A stretch of DNA of 64,000 nucleotides from DMER64 sp964542305 (GTDB lineage Bacteria > Bacteroidota > Bacteroidia > Bacteroidales > UBA932), in assembly GCA_964542305.1 (NCBI GenBank), contig CAZITX010000002.1, positions 91,161 through 155,160 of the forward strand, written 5' to 3'. The position numbers and the translations under genes are program-made. The notes under the pieces were generated by a model. The model was not told the origin of the DNA. It did not search any database and saw only the letters and a list, made by a program, of their open reading frames with translations. Each line of letters begins with the position of its first letter. The stretch's first letter is position 1. Below, piece by piece: positions 53,510-62,453 of this stretch.

Positions 53510-55948
53510 AACAGCCCCGGTTTCGCGGGTGAACGCTTCCATCATACGGTTGATCAATTGTTCCACGTAGATATCTGTCAATGTTTTTTCCGGATCCCGG
53601 AATACAAAACTCAATGCGTATTGTTTTTTTCCTTCCGGTATACCTTTCCCGGTATATACATCAAACAGGCTGACTTTTTTCAGGAGGCGTTTTTCAGTTT
53701 TAAATGCAATGGCATGCAGTTTATCGTAAGTTACTTTATTGTCTACCACAAGTGCCAGGTCCCTGTGAACTTCCGGGAACCGTGGTAAATCAGTAAAACG
53801 GGCTTTGTTGTTGCGAACCATGTTAAAGAACAGGTCCCAGTCAATCTCTGCGGCAAATACTTTCTGTTTAATATCCAGCACGGAAAGGCAGGCACGCGAC
53901 ACTTCTCCCAGATCGGCCAAAACTTTATTCTTTACCCGGTAACGGATCCCTTCTTCAAAAAGATCGGAAGGGGCATCGGTGCATTCCAGACGGGTCAGGT
54001 CCAATCCGAACATACGCGCCAGGTCTTCCACGTAAGCTTTCAGCAAGAAAAAATCGGACGGCCGGGAAGGAGTATGCCAATTTTGGGGTTTGTCATTCCC
54101 GGTGACAAAAATCGCCAGGCGCCGGCTTTCGCGGTATCCTGTCAATGATTCTCCCGGACCGGTCAGTTGATACACATTTCCCTGTTCAAAGAAACGAAGG
54201 TCGTACTGTTGCCTGTTATTGTTGTATGTAATGGCTTCCAGTCCACCCCAAAGAAGAGTCTGTCTCATTGCGTTCAGATCACTGCTTAGCGGATTAAGAA
54301 TCATCACGGAAGACCGGGCAGGATATGTCTGCAGTTTTTCGTAATACGAAGCCCGTGTAAGTGAATTGCACATAATTTCACGAAATCCTACTGAGGCAAG
54401 ACGGTCTGCTGTTTTTTCACGTACAAGGTCAGGTTCAGGATTCTGAACTTCTCCCATGGAGGAACGAATCCTATCCGGCAGTTCAATATTATTGTAACCG
54501 TAAATCCGCAAGACATCTTCCACCACATCACATTCCCGCAGGACATCTACCCTGTAGGCGGGTACCCGGACAGTTACCAGGTTCGGTTCCTTCCGGATAA
54601 TATCCATTTCCAGCGCTTGCAGTATCCTGTTTACCGTGGACCTCCCTATGTCTTTCCCCATCAGGGAAAACATTCTTTTGTAATTCAGGTTTATCTCTGC
54701 CGGTTGAACAGGTTGCGGGTACAGATCCGTCAGAGTCCCTTCAACACGGGCTCCGCATATTTCCTGCATAAGTAAGACAGCACGTTTGAGTGCATACAAA
54801 GTAGCATTGGGGTCAGCTCCCCTTTCAAAACGGAAACTCGCATCTGTTTTTAATCCGTGACGGCGGGATGTTTTCCTTATAAATGTGGGATTGAAACAGG
54901 CAGACTCCAGGAATATGGAAGTCGTTTTTTCTGTCACACCGCTTTGCAATCCGCCAAATACACCTCCTATACACATGGGTTTGGCAGCGTCACAAATCAT
55001 CAGATCTTCCCCGTCCAGGGTCCTTTCAACCTGGTCCAGGGTAATAAAACGATCTCCTTTTTGGGCAAAACGTACTACAATCCGATCTCCTTCAATGGCA
55101 TCCCTGTCAAAAGCATGAAGGGGCTGCCCCGTTTCCAGCATAACATAATTGGTAATGTCTACCAGGTTGTTAATGGGACGAATTCCTGCCAATCGCAATC
55201 GGTCCTGCATCCAGGACGGAGAAGGTCCTACGGTAATGTGGCTGAGGGTTATGCCACTATACCTGGGAGCTGCCACAGATGCATCCAAAAATACCTGAAC
55301 GCCTTTCCCGGAAGGATTTTCTTTAAAAGACCCCACACCGGGTTTGTTCACCGGTATCTCCTTACCCTGCCCTGCATACCAGGCAGCCAGATCCCGGGCA
55401 ACTCCAATATGAGAAGCAGCGTCAATGCGATTGGGTGTCAGTCCAATTTCAAATACGGCATAAGAAGGAAGACCCAGGAATTCTGCGGCCGGGATACCCA
55501 CCGGAGTGTCATGGGGCAGGACCATGATCCCTTCGTGGGAAGTGCCTATCCCCAATTCATCCTCGGCACAGATCATTCCGTAAGACTCGGCCCCGCGTAT
55601 TTTGCTTTTTTTGATCTTCACCTGATCCCCGCTTTTGAAAGTCAGGAGCGTTCCTACGGTTGCCATTAGCACTTTCTGCCCTGCTGCCACGTTCGGTGCC
55701 CCGCACACAACCTGAACAGGATCTCCCATTCCGGTGTCTACGGTTGTAAGGTATAAATGATCGGAATCGGGATGCGGATTGCAAGTAACTACACAGGCGG
55801 TTACCACGCCATTGAGTCCACCGGGAATTGATTCGGTGACTTCAAGAGATTCCACCTCCAGACCAATATCGGTAAGAACCCGGGAGGTTTGTTCCGGATC
55901 CATATCCAGTGAAATATAATCTTTCAACCAATTGTACAGGATCTTCAT
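53501..55948 (-). CDS. pheT: Phenylalanine-tRNA ligase beta subunit
   Basis: PheT forms an alpha2-beta2 synthetase with PheS. The 815 residues contain the EMAP/tRNA-binding domain (VVTCNPHPDSDHLYL, APNV), B3/B4 with ITNYVMLETGQPLHAFD, the B5 domain, the core with RFERGADPN, and the C-terminal anticodon domain (FTDLPRFPEVHRDLALVVD). It is a full-length bacterial beta subunit. pheS is not beside it. ftsY lies 10 nt upstream on the same strand. Confidence 0.96.
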   Translation of the reverse strand: MKILYNWLKDYISLDMDPEQTSRVLTDIGLEVESLEVTESIPGGLNGVVTACVVTCNPHPDSDHLYLTTVDTGMGDPVQVVCGAPNVAAGQKVLMATVGTLLTFKSGDQVKIKKSKIRGAESYGMICAEDELGIGTSHEGIMVLPHDTPVGIPAAEFLGLPSYAVFEIGLTPNRIDAASHIGVARDLAAWYAGQGKEIPVNKPGVGSFKENPSGKGVQVFLDASVAAPRYSGITLSHITVGPSPSWMQDRLRLAGIRPINNLVDITNYVMLETGQPLHAFDRDAIEGDRIVVRFAQKGDRFITLDQVERTLDGEDLMICDAAKPMCIGGVFGGLQSGVTEKTTSIFLESACFNPTFIRKTSRRHGLKTDASFRFERGADPNATLYALKRAVLLMQEICGARVEGTLTDLYPQPVQPAEINLNYKRMFSLMGKDIGRSTVNRILQALEMDIIRKEPNLVTVRVPAYRVDVLRECDVVEDVLRIYGYNNIELPDRIRSSMGEVQNPEPDLVREKTADRLASVGFREIMCNSLTRASYYEKLQTYPARSSVMILNPLSSDLNAMRQTLLWGGLEAITYNNNRQQYDLRFFEQGNVYQLTGPGESLTGYRESRRLAIFVTGNDKPQNWHTPSRPSDFFLLKAYVEDLARMFGLDLTRLECTDAPSDLFEEGIRYRVKNKVLADLGEVSRACLSVLDIKQKVFAAEIDWDLFFNMVRNNKARFTDLPRFPEVHRDLALVVDNKVTYDKLHAIAFKTEKRLLKKVSLFDVYTGKGIPEGKKQYALSFVFRDPEKTLTDIYVEQLINRMMEAFTRETGAVLR

Positions 55949-55957
55949 ACTATATGA

Positions 55958-56878
55958 TTATTCAAATAATGTTGCCACAAACGCTTTTTTGTCAAATACC
56001 TGCAGATCATTTATGCCTTCTCCCAGTCCTATGAATTTGACCGGGACTTGTAACATATCACTGATCCCAATAACTACGCCTCCTTTTGCCGTCCCATCCA
56101 GTTTTGTTACGGCCAGCGCGGTCACATCCGTTGCTTTTGAAAACTCTCTGGCCTGCTGATAGGCATTTTGCCCCGTTGATCCGTCCAATACCAACAATAC
56201 TTCATGCGGGGCATCCGGTATCAGTTTCTGCAGTACTTTATGGATCTTGGACAATTCATTCATCAGGTTGACTTTATTGTGCAGCCGGCCAGCTGTATCT
56301 ATCAGAAGTACATCCATTTGACGGGCTATGGCCGCAGACAGGGAATCGTAGGCCACGGCGGCAGGATCACTTCCCATGGTCTGTTTTATGATGGGAACCC
56401 CGGCCCGCTCACTCCAAATGGTCAATTGTTCAACGGCAGCGGCACGGAATGTATCGGCAGCACCCAGCATCACTTTCTTCCCCCCGGCTTTCAGAAGGGA
56501 AGCCAGTTTCCCAATGGTGGTGGTCTTCCCCACTCCGTTTACACCCACAACCAGGATCACAAAGGGCTTTTTTGAAAAATCAAAGGGGATCAACTCTTTG
56601 CCCGAGGAGTTTTCCAGTAACAGGGCTTCAACCTCTTCTCTCAATAACCGGTTCAGTTCCTCTGTATTGACATATTTGTCGCGACGGACACGTTCCTGGA
56701 TCCTGTCAATGATCTTTAGCGTAGTGTCCACACCCACATCCGAAGCAATGAGCGCTTCCTCCAGATCGTCCAGAACCCTCTCGTCCACGCGCGAACGACC
56801 CATAACCGCCCTGGAAAGACGGCTGAACAACCCTCTTTTTGTCTTTTCAAGTCCTTTATCCAGAATATCATCGTGCAT
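55958..56878 (-). CDS. ftsY: Signal recognition particle receptor FtsY
   Basis: FtsY docks SRP-ribosome complexes at the membrane through its GTPase. The 306 residues have a short N helical domain (DDILDKGLEKTKRGLFSRLSRAVMG) and the NG GTPase core. The core shows VGVNGVGKTTTIGKLAS, DTFRAAAVEQL, DTAGRLHNKVNLMNEL, TKLDGTAKGG and GLGEGINDLQVFD. It lacks the long acidic A domain of E. coli FtsY, as is common in Bacteroidota. The ATG at 56878 is preferred over a longer frame. Confidence 0.95.
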   Translation of the reverse strand: MHDDILDKGLEKTKRGLFSRLSRAVMGRSRVDERVLDDLEEALIASDVGVDTTLKIIDRIQERVRRDKYVNTEELNRLLREEVEALLLENSSGKELIPFDFSKKPFVILVVGVNGVGKTTTIGKLASLLKAGGKKVMLGAADTFRAAAVEQLTIWSERAGVPIIKQTMGSDPAAVAYDSLSAAIARQMDVLLIDTAGRLHNKVNLMNELSKIHKVLQKLIPDAPHEVLLVLDGSTGQNAYQQAREFSKATDVTALAVTKLDGTAKGGVVIGISDMLQVPVKFIGLGEGINDLQVFDKKAFVATLFE

Positions 56879-57014
56879 AAGAGTGCAAATATAAGAAAAA
56901 GCGGGGTGCAACGGGTAACAAATGGCAGACTAAAAAATCATTCTTTGTATAAGAAACGAACAACGCCAAGAATTCAGATTGCTGAGGAGAACTGCCCACG
57001 CTGCGAAATTTGAA

Positions 57015-57044
57015 CTTGAATAATGAAAGCTTGAATAATGAAAG
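57015..57044 (+). repeat. Two perfect tandem copies of a 15-bp unit
   Basis: CTTGAATAATGAAAG occurs twice without a gap in the 243-nt gap between ftsY and the DUF4295 gene. The gap also holds the hairpin at 57047-57072. I see no gene in it. Confidence 0.9.
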
Positions 57045-57046
57045 AA

Positions 57047-57072
57047 GCCGACTAAAATTACTTTTAGTCGGC
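57047..57072. terminator. 11-bp hairpin between DUF4295 and ftsY
   Basis: GCCGACTAAAA and TTTTAGTCGGC pair perfectly around TTAC. On the minus strand it lies after the DUF4295 stop and is followed by TTCTTTC, so it can end the rpmB-rpmG-DUF4295 transcript before ftsY. Confidence 0.55.
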
Positions 57073-57121
57073 CTCATATCAGATCGTGATGTTCATTCAA
57101 ATGAATGAATCATATGATGCA

Positions 57122-57280
57122 TTATTTTGCGGCAAAAAAATCTTTTTCTTTATCCGTGGGAATAATGTCTTCCTGGAATATATAGGCTCCGCTGCGTTCA
57201 GAACGGACCATGCGAATGCATTTAACACTGCCTTTTCCTGCCGTTTTATCTTTAAGTGTTGCTACCGCTTTCTTTGCCAT
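57122..57280 (-). CDS. DUF4295 family protein
   Basis: The 52-residue basic protein reads MAKKAVATLKDKTAGKG, then RMVRSERSGAYIFQEDIIP, and ends in KEKDFFAAK. This is the DUF4295 family, found in Bacteroidota next to L33 and L28 and probably ribosome-associated. It lies 15 nt after rpmG on the same strand. The known function is none; the ribosomal link is inferred from position, size and charge. Confidence 0.92.
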   Translation of the reverse strand: MAKKAVATLKDKTAGKGSVKCIRMVRSERSGAYIFQEDIIPTDKEKDFFAAK

Positions 57281-57295
57281 AACTTTCTATTTTAT

Positions 57296-57478
57296 CTATT
57301 TAATTTCTCTGTGAACCGTCACTTTCTTCAGGAAAGGATTGTATTTTTTACGCTCCAGACGCTGTGTGGTATTCTTCTTATTCTTGGTGGTAATGTAACG
57401 GGACATTCCCGGAACTCCACTTTCTTTCTGTTCGGTACATTCAAGAATGATCTGTACTCTGTTTTCTTTCTTTGCCAT
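57296..57478 (-). CDS. rpmG: 50S ribosomal protein L33
   Basis: The 60-residue protein has the L33 pattern NRVQIILECTE, YITTKNKKNTTQRLERKKYNPF and a basic tail. The zinc Cys pairs of some L33 forms are absent, with only one Cys present, so this is a zinc-independent type. It lies between rpmB (11-nt gap) and the DUF4295 gene. Confidence 0.95.
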   Translation of the reverse strand: MAKKENRVQIILECTEQKESGVPGMSRYITTKNKKNTTQRLERKKYNPFLKKVTVHREIK

Positions 57479-57489
57479 AAGACGAAATA

Positions 57490-57732
57490 TTATACAATAT
57501 CAATCAAACCTTTTTCTCTGGCAGCTTTCAATGTGGCAGCCAATCCGTTTTTGTTAATGGTACGGATCCCGGCAGCAGTTACTTTTAAAGTAATGAAACG
57601 GCCTTCTTCTTCCGACCAGAAACGTTTGGTTTTCAGGTTGGGAGCAAATTCACGTTTGGTGCGGCGTTTTGAGTGAGATACATTGTTCCCTACCATTCTC
57701 TTCTTACCTGTAACTTGACAAACTCGTGCCAT
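57490..57732 (-). CDS. rpmB: 50S ribosomal protein L28
   Basis: The 80-residue L28 starts MARVCQVTGKKRMVGNNVSHSKRRTKR and has the RFWSEEEGRFITLKVTAAGIRTINKNG core. It is the first gene of the rpmB-rpmG-DUF4295 group on the minus strand. Confidence 0.96.
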   Translation of the reverse strand: MARVCQVTGKKRMVGNNVSHSKRRTKREFAPNLKTKRFWSEEEGRFITLKVTAAGIRTINKNGLAATLKAAREKGLIDIV

Positions 57733-57805
57733 GGTATCTTAATTTTTTGATTTATTCATTTTTAAGGGGCTGCAAATATCTGCATTTTTTTTGGAAACCC
57801 AAAAT

Positions 57806-59140
57806 TTATTTGAAGCGGAATTTCAATATACGATCCCATCGGATACTGGATGGGAAGGATTTGTGTTTGTCTGTGGAAAACCAGACAACTAAGGGATTTC
57901 CGACAATTCTGTCTTCCGGAACAAAGCCCCAGTAACGCGAATCCAGGGAATTGTGACGGTTATCTCCCATCATAAAGAAATAATCCTGTTCAAAAGTATA
58001 TGTTGAAGTCTCCTCACCATCAATATAGTATAGCCCGTCTCGTTCTTCCAGTGTATGTCCTTCATAAACACTTATGATACGTCTGTACAACGGCAGGTTC
58101 TGTGGTGTGAGTTTTACTGTTGTTCCAGCCTGCGGGATCCAAAGAGGACCGTAATTATCCCTGGTCCAGGGAAAATCCGGTGACGTAACAAAGGGGAACA
58201 GCATCAGCTGTGAATCGGGATAGTCCGGCGGAAAAACATCAACATTCCGGTTAACCGAAATAATAGTCCGTAAATCAGCCAATTCAGCGGCATGTTCTTC
58301 GTTCAAAGGCAGCGAAGGGTAACCGGGAATACGATTGTCAAAATAAGTTTCTGCCGGAGAAATTTTGTATTTTTCCAGTATCCTTTGGTTCAAAGGCTGT
58401 CCGTCGGTAACAACGGTATAGGTATTACGTATTCCGGAGTAATAAGGCTGGGGTATGCTATTTACATATACTTTTCCGTCTTTCAGTTCCAGAGTATCTC
58501 CTGCAACGGCAACGCACCTTTTTACATAATTGTCTTCTTTGCCCGGCGGACGTGATTTTACCGGACCGTAATGTTCCAGGGTACTCTTTCTGCCGTTCAA
58601 CCTCACGTGCGTATAGTAATCATCTGTGGGATAATTGACCAGGACGGTGTCTCCATGCGGAAAATTGAATACAACCATATCATTTCGCCTGATATGAGAG
58701 AAACCGGCCATCCTTTTGTAGGGACGCTCAATAAGCCTGGTATATGATTCTTTCCCAAAGATCACGTTGTGAGTCAGAGGAATTGTCAGGGGATGCTGCG
58801 GTCTTTTGGGCCCGTATTTCAACTTACCCACAAACAGATAATCACCTGTCATCAAGGTGTTTTCCATTGAGGAGGTCGGTATCATATATGCTTCAAAGAA
58901 GAAAGACTTAACAAACGTGGCCGCTATCAGTGCGAATATGATCGCATCTACCCATTCCAAAGCAACATTACGCTTTTCACCTTCTTTATAGGTCTTTTTC
59001 CAAAAAGCCCATTTGACCTTTTTTGTTATGTAAAGGTCAAAAATGATTACCAGTCCGAACAGCCACCAAAAGTTACCCAGCCAGATGACCCATAACAGGT
59101 AACCGGCGGCAACCAAAGAAAATTTAATCCAGCGGTTCAA
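57806..59140 (-). CDS. lepB: Signal peptidase I
   Basis: LepB cleaves signal peptides at the periplasmic face of the inner membrane. The 444 residues have two N-terminal hydrophobic segments (about 8-38 and 62-82). The catalytic Ser91 is in PTSSMENTLMTGDY and Lys207 in NYVKRCVAVAGD. The C-terminal box is FMMGDNRHNSLDSRYWG. It is longer than E. coli LepB because of an insertion of about 170 residues between the Lys region and the last box, as in Bacteroidota enzymes. It lies 10 nt after rplT. Confidence 0.94.
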   Translation of the reverse strand: MNRWIKFSLVAAGYLLWVIWLGNFWWLFGLVIIFDLYITKKVKWAFWKKTYKEGEKRNVALEWVDAIIFALIAATFVKSFFFEAYMIPTSSMENTLMTGDYLFVGKLKYGPKRPQHPLTIPLTHNVIFGKESYTRLIERPYKRMAGFSHIRRNDMVVFNFPHGDTVLVNYPTDDYYTHVRLNGRKSTLEHYGPVKSRPPGKEDNYVKRCVAVAGDTLELKDGKVYVNSIPQPYYSGIRNTYTVVTDGQPLNQRILEKYKISPAETYFDNRIPGYPSLPLNEEHAAELADLRTIISVNRNVDVFPPDYPDSQLMLFPFVTSPDFPWTRDNYGPLWIPQAGTTVKLTPQNLPLYRRIISVYEGHTLEERDGLYYIDGEETSTYTFEQDYFFMMGDNRHNSLDSRYWGFVPEDRIVGNPLVVWFSTDKHKSFPSSIRWDRILKFRFK

Positions 59141-59150
59141 AACCCTGTAA

Positions 59151-59495
59151 TTATTTAATGGAGCTGATTATTGCTTCAAATGCCTGGGGATTGTTCATAG
59201 CCAGGTCTGCAAGAACCTTGCGGTTAAGGCCGATGTTAGCCTTGTTGACTTTTCCCATAAACTGGGAATAGGACATTCCGTGGGTCCGTGCAGCCGCATT
59301 GATGCGCTGTATCCATAAAGCCCTGAATGAACGTTTTTTGTTTTTGCGATCACGGTATGCGTAGGTCAACCCTTTTTCATACGTGTTTTTGGCTACCGTC
59401 CAGACGTTGCGGCGAGCCAGAAAATTTCCCTTCGTCTGTTTTAGAATTTTTTTGCGCCTGGCCCTTGAAGCCACAGCATTTACCGATCTTGGCAT
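59151..59495 (-). CDS. rplT: 50S ribosomal protein L20
   Basis: The 114-residue L20 begins MPRSVNAVASRARRKKILKQTKGN and has RDRKNKKRSFRALWIQRINAAAR. It ends the thrS-infC-rpmI-rplT operon, in which L20 represses translation in other bacteria. The 83-nt gap upstream contains AAAGGAGGAG about 30 nt before the ATG, too far to serve this start normally. Confidence 0.96.
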   Translation of the reverse strand: MPRSVNAVASRARRKKILKQTKGNFLARRNVWTVAKNTYEKGLTYAYRDRKNKKRSFRALWIQRINAAARTHGMSYSQFMGKVNKANIGLNRKVLADLAMNNPQAFEAIISSIK

Positions 59496-59578
59496 GATTT
59501 TAATTCTTTGCGATTGTCAGCGTTCTCCTCCTTTGAGATTCTTTTCCTGCTGTGCAATCTGGTTAATGTATTGCAGTC

Positions 59579-59773
59579 TTAGGCGCAGATCAATTCTTTG
59601 ATGCGCTTTTCATCTGCCTTATTTACCAAAGAGGAATAAGTCAGATTACGTTTCTGCTTTTTTGTTTTTTTTGTCAAAATATGACTGTGATAAGCGTGTT
59701 TACGCTTGATCCTTCCGGTTCCCGTCAACGTAAAACGTTTTTTGGCTCCGGAATTTGTTTTCAGTTTGGGCAT
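59579..59773 (-). CDS. rpmI: 50S ribosomal protein L35
   Basis: The 64-residue L35 starts MPKLKTNSGAKKRFTLTGTGRIKRKHAYHSHIL and is highly basic. It sits between infC (27-nt gap) and rplT in the classical order. Confidence 0.96.
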   Translation of the reverse strand: MPKLKTNSGAKKRFTLTGTGRIKRKHAYHSHILTKKTKKQKRNLTYSSLVNKADEKRIKELICA

Positions 59774-59800
59774 ACTTTTCTGTTTATATAAAGTTGTTTG

Positions 59801-60406
59801 TTATTTCTTTTTTGGTGTTTTCAAGGGTCCAAGCATCATTATCATACGCTTGCCTTCCAGTTTTGGCATCTGTTCGGCTTTTCCATAGTCTTCCAGATCA
59901 ACGGCAAACCTGAGCAGCAGTTTCTCTCCCTGCTCGGAAAATACAATGGAACGACCTCTGAAAAACACATACGATTTCACTTTTGCGCCATCCTTCAGGA
60001 ATTCTATGGCGTGTTTAAGTTTAAACTGATAATCGTGTTCGTCCGTATTGGGTCCAAACCGGATCTCCTTGACAACAACCTTGGAGGCATTGGCCTTCAT
60101 CTCTTTTGCCTTCTTACGCCTCTGGTACAAATATTTCTGGTAATCAATGATCTTGCATACAGGCGGGTCGGTCTGTGCCGAAATTTCCACCAGATCCAGA
60201 TTCATCCTTTCAGCCAGTTTTAAGGCTTGTGCAATTGGATAGATTCCCGGTTTTTCAATATTGTCTCCCACAACACGCACTTGGGGAACATCAATTTCGT
60301 TATTGATCCTGGCACCGTCATCCTGTTTTGGTGCCCGGTTATTATACCTTCCCTGATTGTTCCTTCTATGAGGTGAAAATTGTGGTTTGTAAGGTGTTCC
60401 GATAAT
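59801..60406 (-). CDS. infC: Translation initiation factor IF-3 with AUU start codon
   Basis: IF-3 prevents subunit joining and checks start codons. The IF-3 core is plain from VRVVGDN onward, but a start at the GTG at 60280 would cut off the N-terminal ARINNEIDVPQ segment. No in-frame ATG lies upstream. Reading back, the frame opens just after a TAA with ATT at 60406-60404, 5 nt behind GGAGG. AUU is the start codon of E. coli infC, so this gives a 201-residue IF-3 with the full N-terminal domain. The TAA before it belongs to no known gene in this frame. thrS ends 14 nt upstream. Confidence 0.88.
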   Translation of the reverse strand: MIGTPYKPQFSPHRRNNQGRYNNRAPKQDDGARINNEIDVPQVRVVGDNIEKPGIYPIAQALKLAERMNLDLVEISAQTDPPVCKIIDYQKYLYQRRKKAKEMKANASKVVVKEIRFGPNTDEHDYQFKLKHAIEFLKDGAKVKSYVFFRGRSIVFSEQGEKLLLRFAVDLEDYGKAEQMPKLEGKRMIMMLGPLKTPKKK

Positions 60407-60411
60407 TTATT

Positions 60412-60418
60412 CCTCCTT
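60412..60418 (-). promoter_or_regulatory. Strong Shine-Dalgarno AAGGAGG of infC
   Basis: On the minus strand AAGGAGG ends 5 nt before the ATT start. A site this complete is exceptional here, since most genes in the window have none, so it decides the start of infC. Confidence 0.8.
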
Positions 60419-60420
60419 TT

Positions 60421-62355
60421 TTAGTTTGTTAAATCATTTATTTCTTTCCGGAGCAGGGCAACAAACTCCTCCGGTTTCATGGTTCCCTGGTCTCCTTTAC
60501 CCTGACGACGAACAGATACAGTTCCTGAAGATTCCTCTTTCTCTCCCACCACCACCAAATAGGGAATCCTCTTCAACTCGTTCTCTCTTATACGCTTACC
60601 AACTGTTTCATTGCGGTCGTCAAGCGAGGCGCGAAGTTCGGAATTATTCAAGAATTCACAAACTTTTTTTGCAAATTCATTGAATTTTTCACTCAAAGGC
60701 AAGACTACGACCTGGTCAGGAGCCAGCCATAACGGGAATTTTCCTCCTGTATGTTCCAGTAAAACAGCGACAAAGCGTTCCATTGACCCAAAAGGAGCCC
60801 GATGGATCATAACCGGCCTGTATTTTTTGTCATCGGATCCAATATATTCCAATTCAAAGCGTTCCGGCAAATTATAATCTACCTGGATAGTCCCCAGTTG
60901 CCATTTTCTTCCGATGGCATCCCGGACCATAAAATCTAGTTTGGGTCCGTAAAAAGCTGCTTCACCATATTCGACTATGGTTTCCAGGTTTTTTTCCGCT
61001 GCCGCTTCAATAATGGCCTGTTCAGCCTTTTCCCAGTTTTCATCCGAGCCGATATATTTGGATCGGTCGTTTTTATCACGCAGAGACACCTGGACCGTAA
61101 AATTCTCAAAACTTAAAGTCCTGAAAATGTACAATACAATATCTATAACTTTACAAAATTCATCTTTTAGCTGATCCGGACGACAGAAGATGTGAGCGTC
61201 ATCCTGGGTAAATCCCCTGACACGTGTAAGTCCATGCAATTCACCGCTTTGTTCATAGCGGTAAACCGTTCCGAACTCAGCCAGGCGTACAGGCATGTCT
61301 TTGTAGGAATGCGGTTTTGAACGGTATATCTCGCAGTGGTGGGGACAGTTCATAGGTTTAAGCAGAAACTCTTCCCCTTCCTGCGGTGTTTTGATGGGTT
61401 TAAAACTGTCTGCCCCGTATTTTGCGTAGTGGCCACTGGTTACATACAATTCTTTTTGACCAATATGCGGTGTGATCACCTGCTCATAACCGTGTTTCTT
61501 CTGCACTTTTTTCAGGAAATTTTCCAATTGCTCTCTGAGGGCCGCTCCACGAGGCAGCCACAGAGGCAGACCTTGCCCCACACGTTGTGAAAAAGAGAAT
61601 AATTCCAGTTCTTTACCCAATTTGCGATGATCCCTCTTTTTGGCTTCTTCCATCATTTTGAGATACTCATCAAGCAACGATTTTTTAGGAAAAGTAATAC
61701 CGTAGATACGTGTCAGCATCTGACGTTTTTCGTCCCCCCGCCAATAGGCTCCGGCTATGGAAGTAAGTTTGATGGCCTTGATCATAGAAGTATCGGGAAT
61801 GTGAGGTCCCCGGCAAAGATCTGTAAAAACACCGTTGGAATAAAAAGTGATGGTTCCGTCTTCCAGATCTTCTATCAACTCGCATTTATACGGGTCACCT
61901 TTCTGGCGGTATATTCTAAGGGCTTCATCCTTGCTTACTTCCCTCCTTTCAAAAAGCTGTTTGCTTCTGGCCAGTTCAAGCATTTTATTTTCTACAGGTC
62001 CTAAATCAGCTTCAGACAGCTGACGTCCTTCCAGGTCAATATCGTAATAAAAGCCGTTTTCGATAGCAGGGCCGATACCAAATTTGACACCGGGATACAG
62101 GACCTCCAGTGCCTCTGCCATCAGGTGGGATGAAGAGTGCCAAAACACCTGTTTGCCTTCCTCGTCTTCCCATTTCAGGAAACGGACAGAGGCATCCTCT
62201 GTCAGAGGCAATTGTATGTCCGTCAGTTTTCCGTCCACTTTCACGGCAAGTACTTCGGCTGCCAGCCGGGGACTTAAATCCTGTGCTATCTGGTATCCTG
62301 TTACTCCGAATTCATATTGTTTTTTCTTCCCGTCGGGAAAAGTAATAATGATCAT
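60421..62355 (-). CDS. thrS: Threonine-tRNA ligase
   Basis: ThrS charges tRNA-Thr. The 644 residues have the TGS domain (MIIITFPDGKKKQYEF), the editing domain with HSSSHLMAEAL, and the catalytic core with KPMNCPHHCEIY (zinc Cys) and motif 2 RYEQSGELHGLTRVRGFTQDDAHIF. Motif 3 is RAPFGSMERFVAVLLEH, and the anticodon domain follows. The ATG at 62355 gives the normal TGS start; a longer frame is open. It heads the operon with infC, rpmI and rplT. Confidence 0.97.
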   Translation of the reverse strand: MIIITFPDGKKKQYEFGVTGYQIAQDLSPRLAAEVLAVKVDGKLTDIQLPLTEDASVRFLKWEDEEGKQVFWHSSSHLMAEALEVLYPGVKFGIGPAIENGFYYDIDLEGRQLSEADLGPVENKMLELARSKQLFERREVSKDEALRIYRQKGDPYKCELIEDLEDGTITFYSNGVFTDLCRGPHIPDTSMIKAIKLTSIAGAYWRGDEKRQMLTRIYGITFPKKSLLDEYLKMMEEAKKRDHRKLGKELELFSFSQRVGQGLPLWLPRGAALREQLENFLKKVQKKHGYEQVITPHIGQKELYVTSGHYAKYGADSFKPIKTPQEGEEFLLKPMNCPHHCEIYRSKPHSYKDMPVRLAEFGTVYRYEQSGELHGLTRVRGFTQDDAHIFCRPDQLKDEFCKVIDIVLYIFRTLSFENFTVQVSLRDKNDRSKYIGSDENWEKAEQAIIEAAAEKNLETIVEYGEAAFYGPKLDFMVRDAIGRKWQLGTIQVDYNLPERFELEYIGSDDKKYRPVMIHRAPFGSMERFVAVLLEHTGGKFPLWLAPDQVVVLPLSEKFNEFAKKVCEFLNNSELRASLDDRNETVGKRIRENELKRIPYLVVVGEKEESSGTVSVRRQGKGDQGTMKPEEFVALLRKEINDLTN

Positions 62356-62392
62356 AATCTGATTGAATAAGGTTCGTTTGCGTTCCAACTTG

Positions 62393-62400
62393 CAAAGTTA
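62393..62400 (-). promoter_or_regulatory. -7 promoter element TAACTTTG for the thrS operon
   Basis: On the minus strand TAACTTTG fits TAnnTTTG and lies 37 nt before the thrS ATG. It is in the 98-nt gap to the divergent DUF4199 gene, which has a TTACTTTG of its own at 62422-62429. Confidence 0.55.
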
Positions 62401-62453
62401 GGAATTTTTTAAAAATTTTGGTTACTTTGTGACCGAAACTAAACGATTTACTG

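Noticed and set aside
56868..57077. Small minus-strand open frame upstream of ftsY
   Set aside because: Its sequence comes from the 15-bp tandem repeat and the hairpin, and no family is recognisable.
56879..57121. Non-coding RNA in the gap upstream of ftsY
   Set aside because: Only a hairpin and a tandem repeat are visible; there is no promoter element or conserved RNA pattern.
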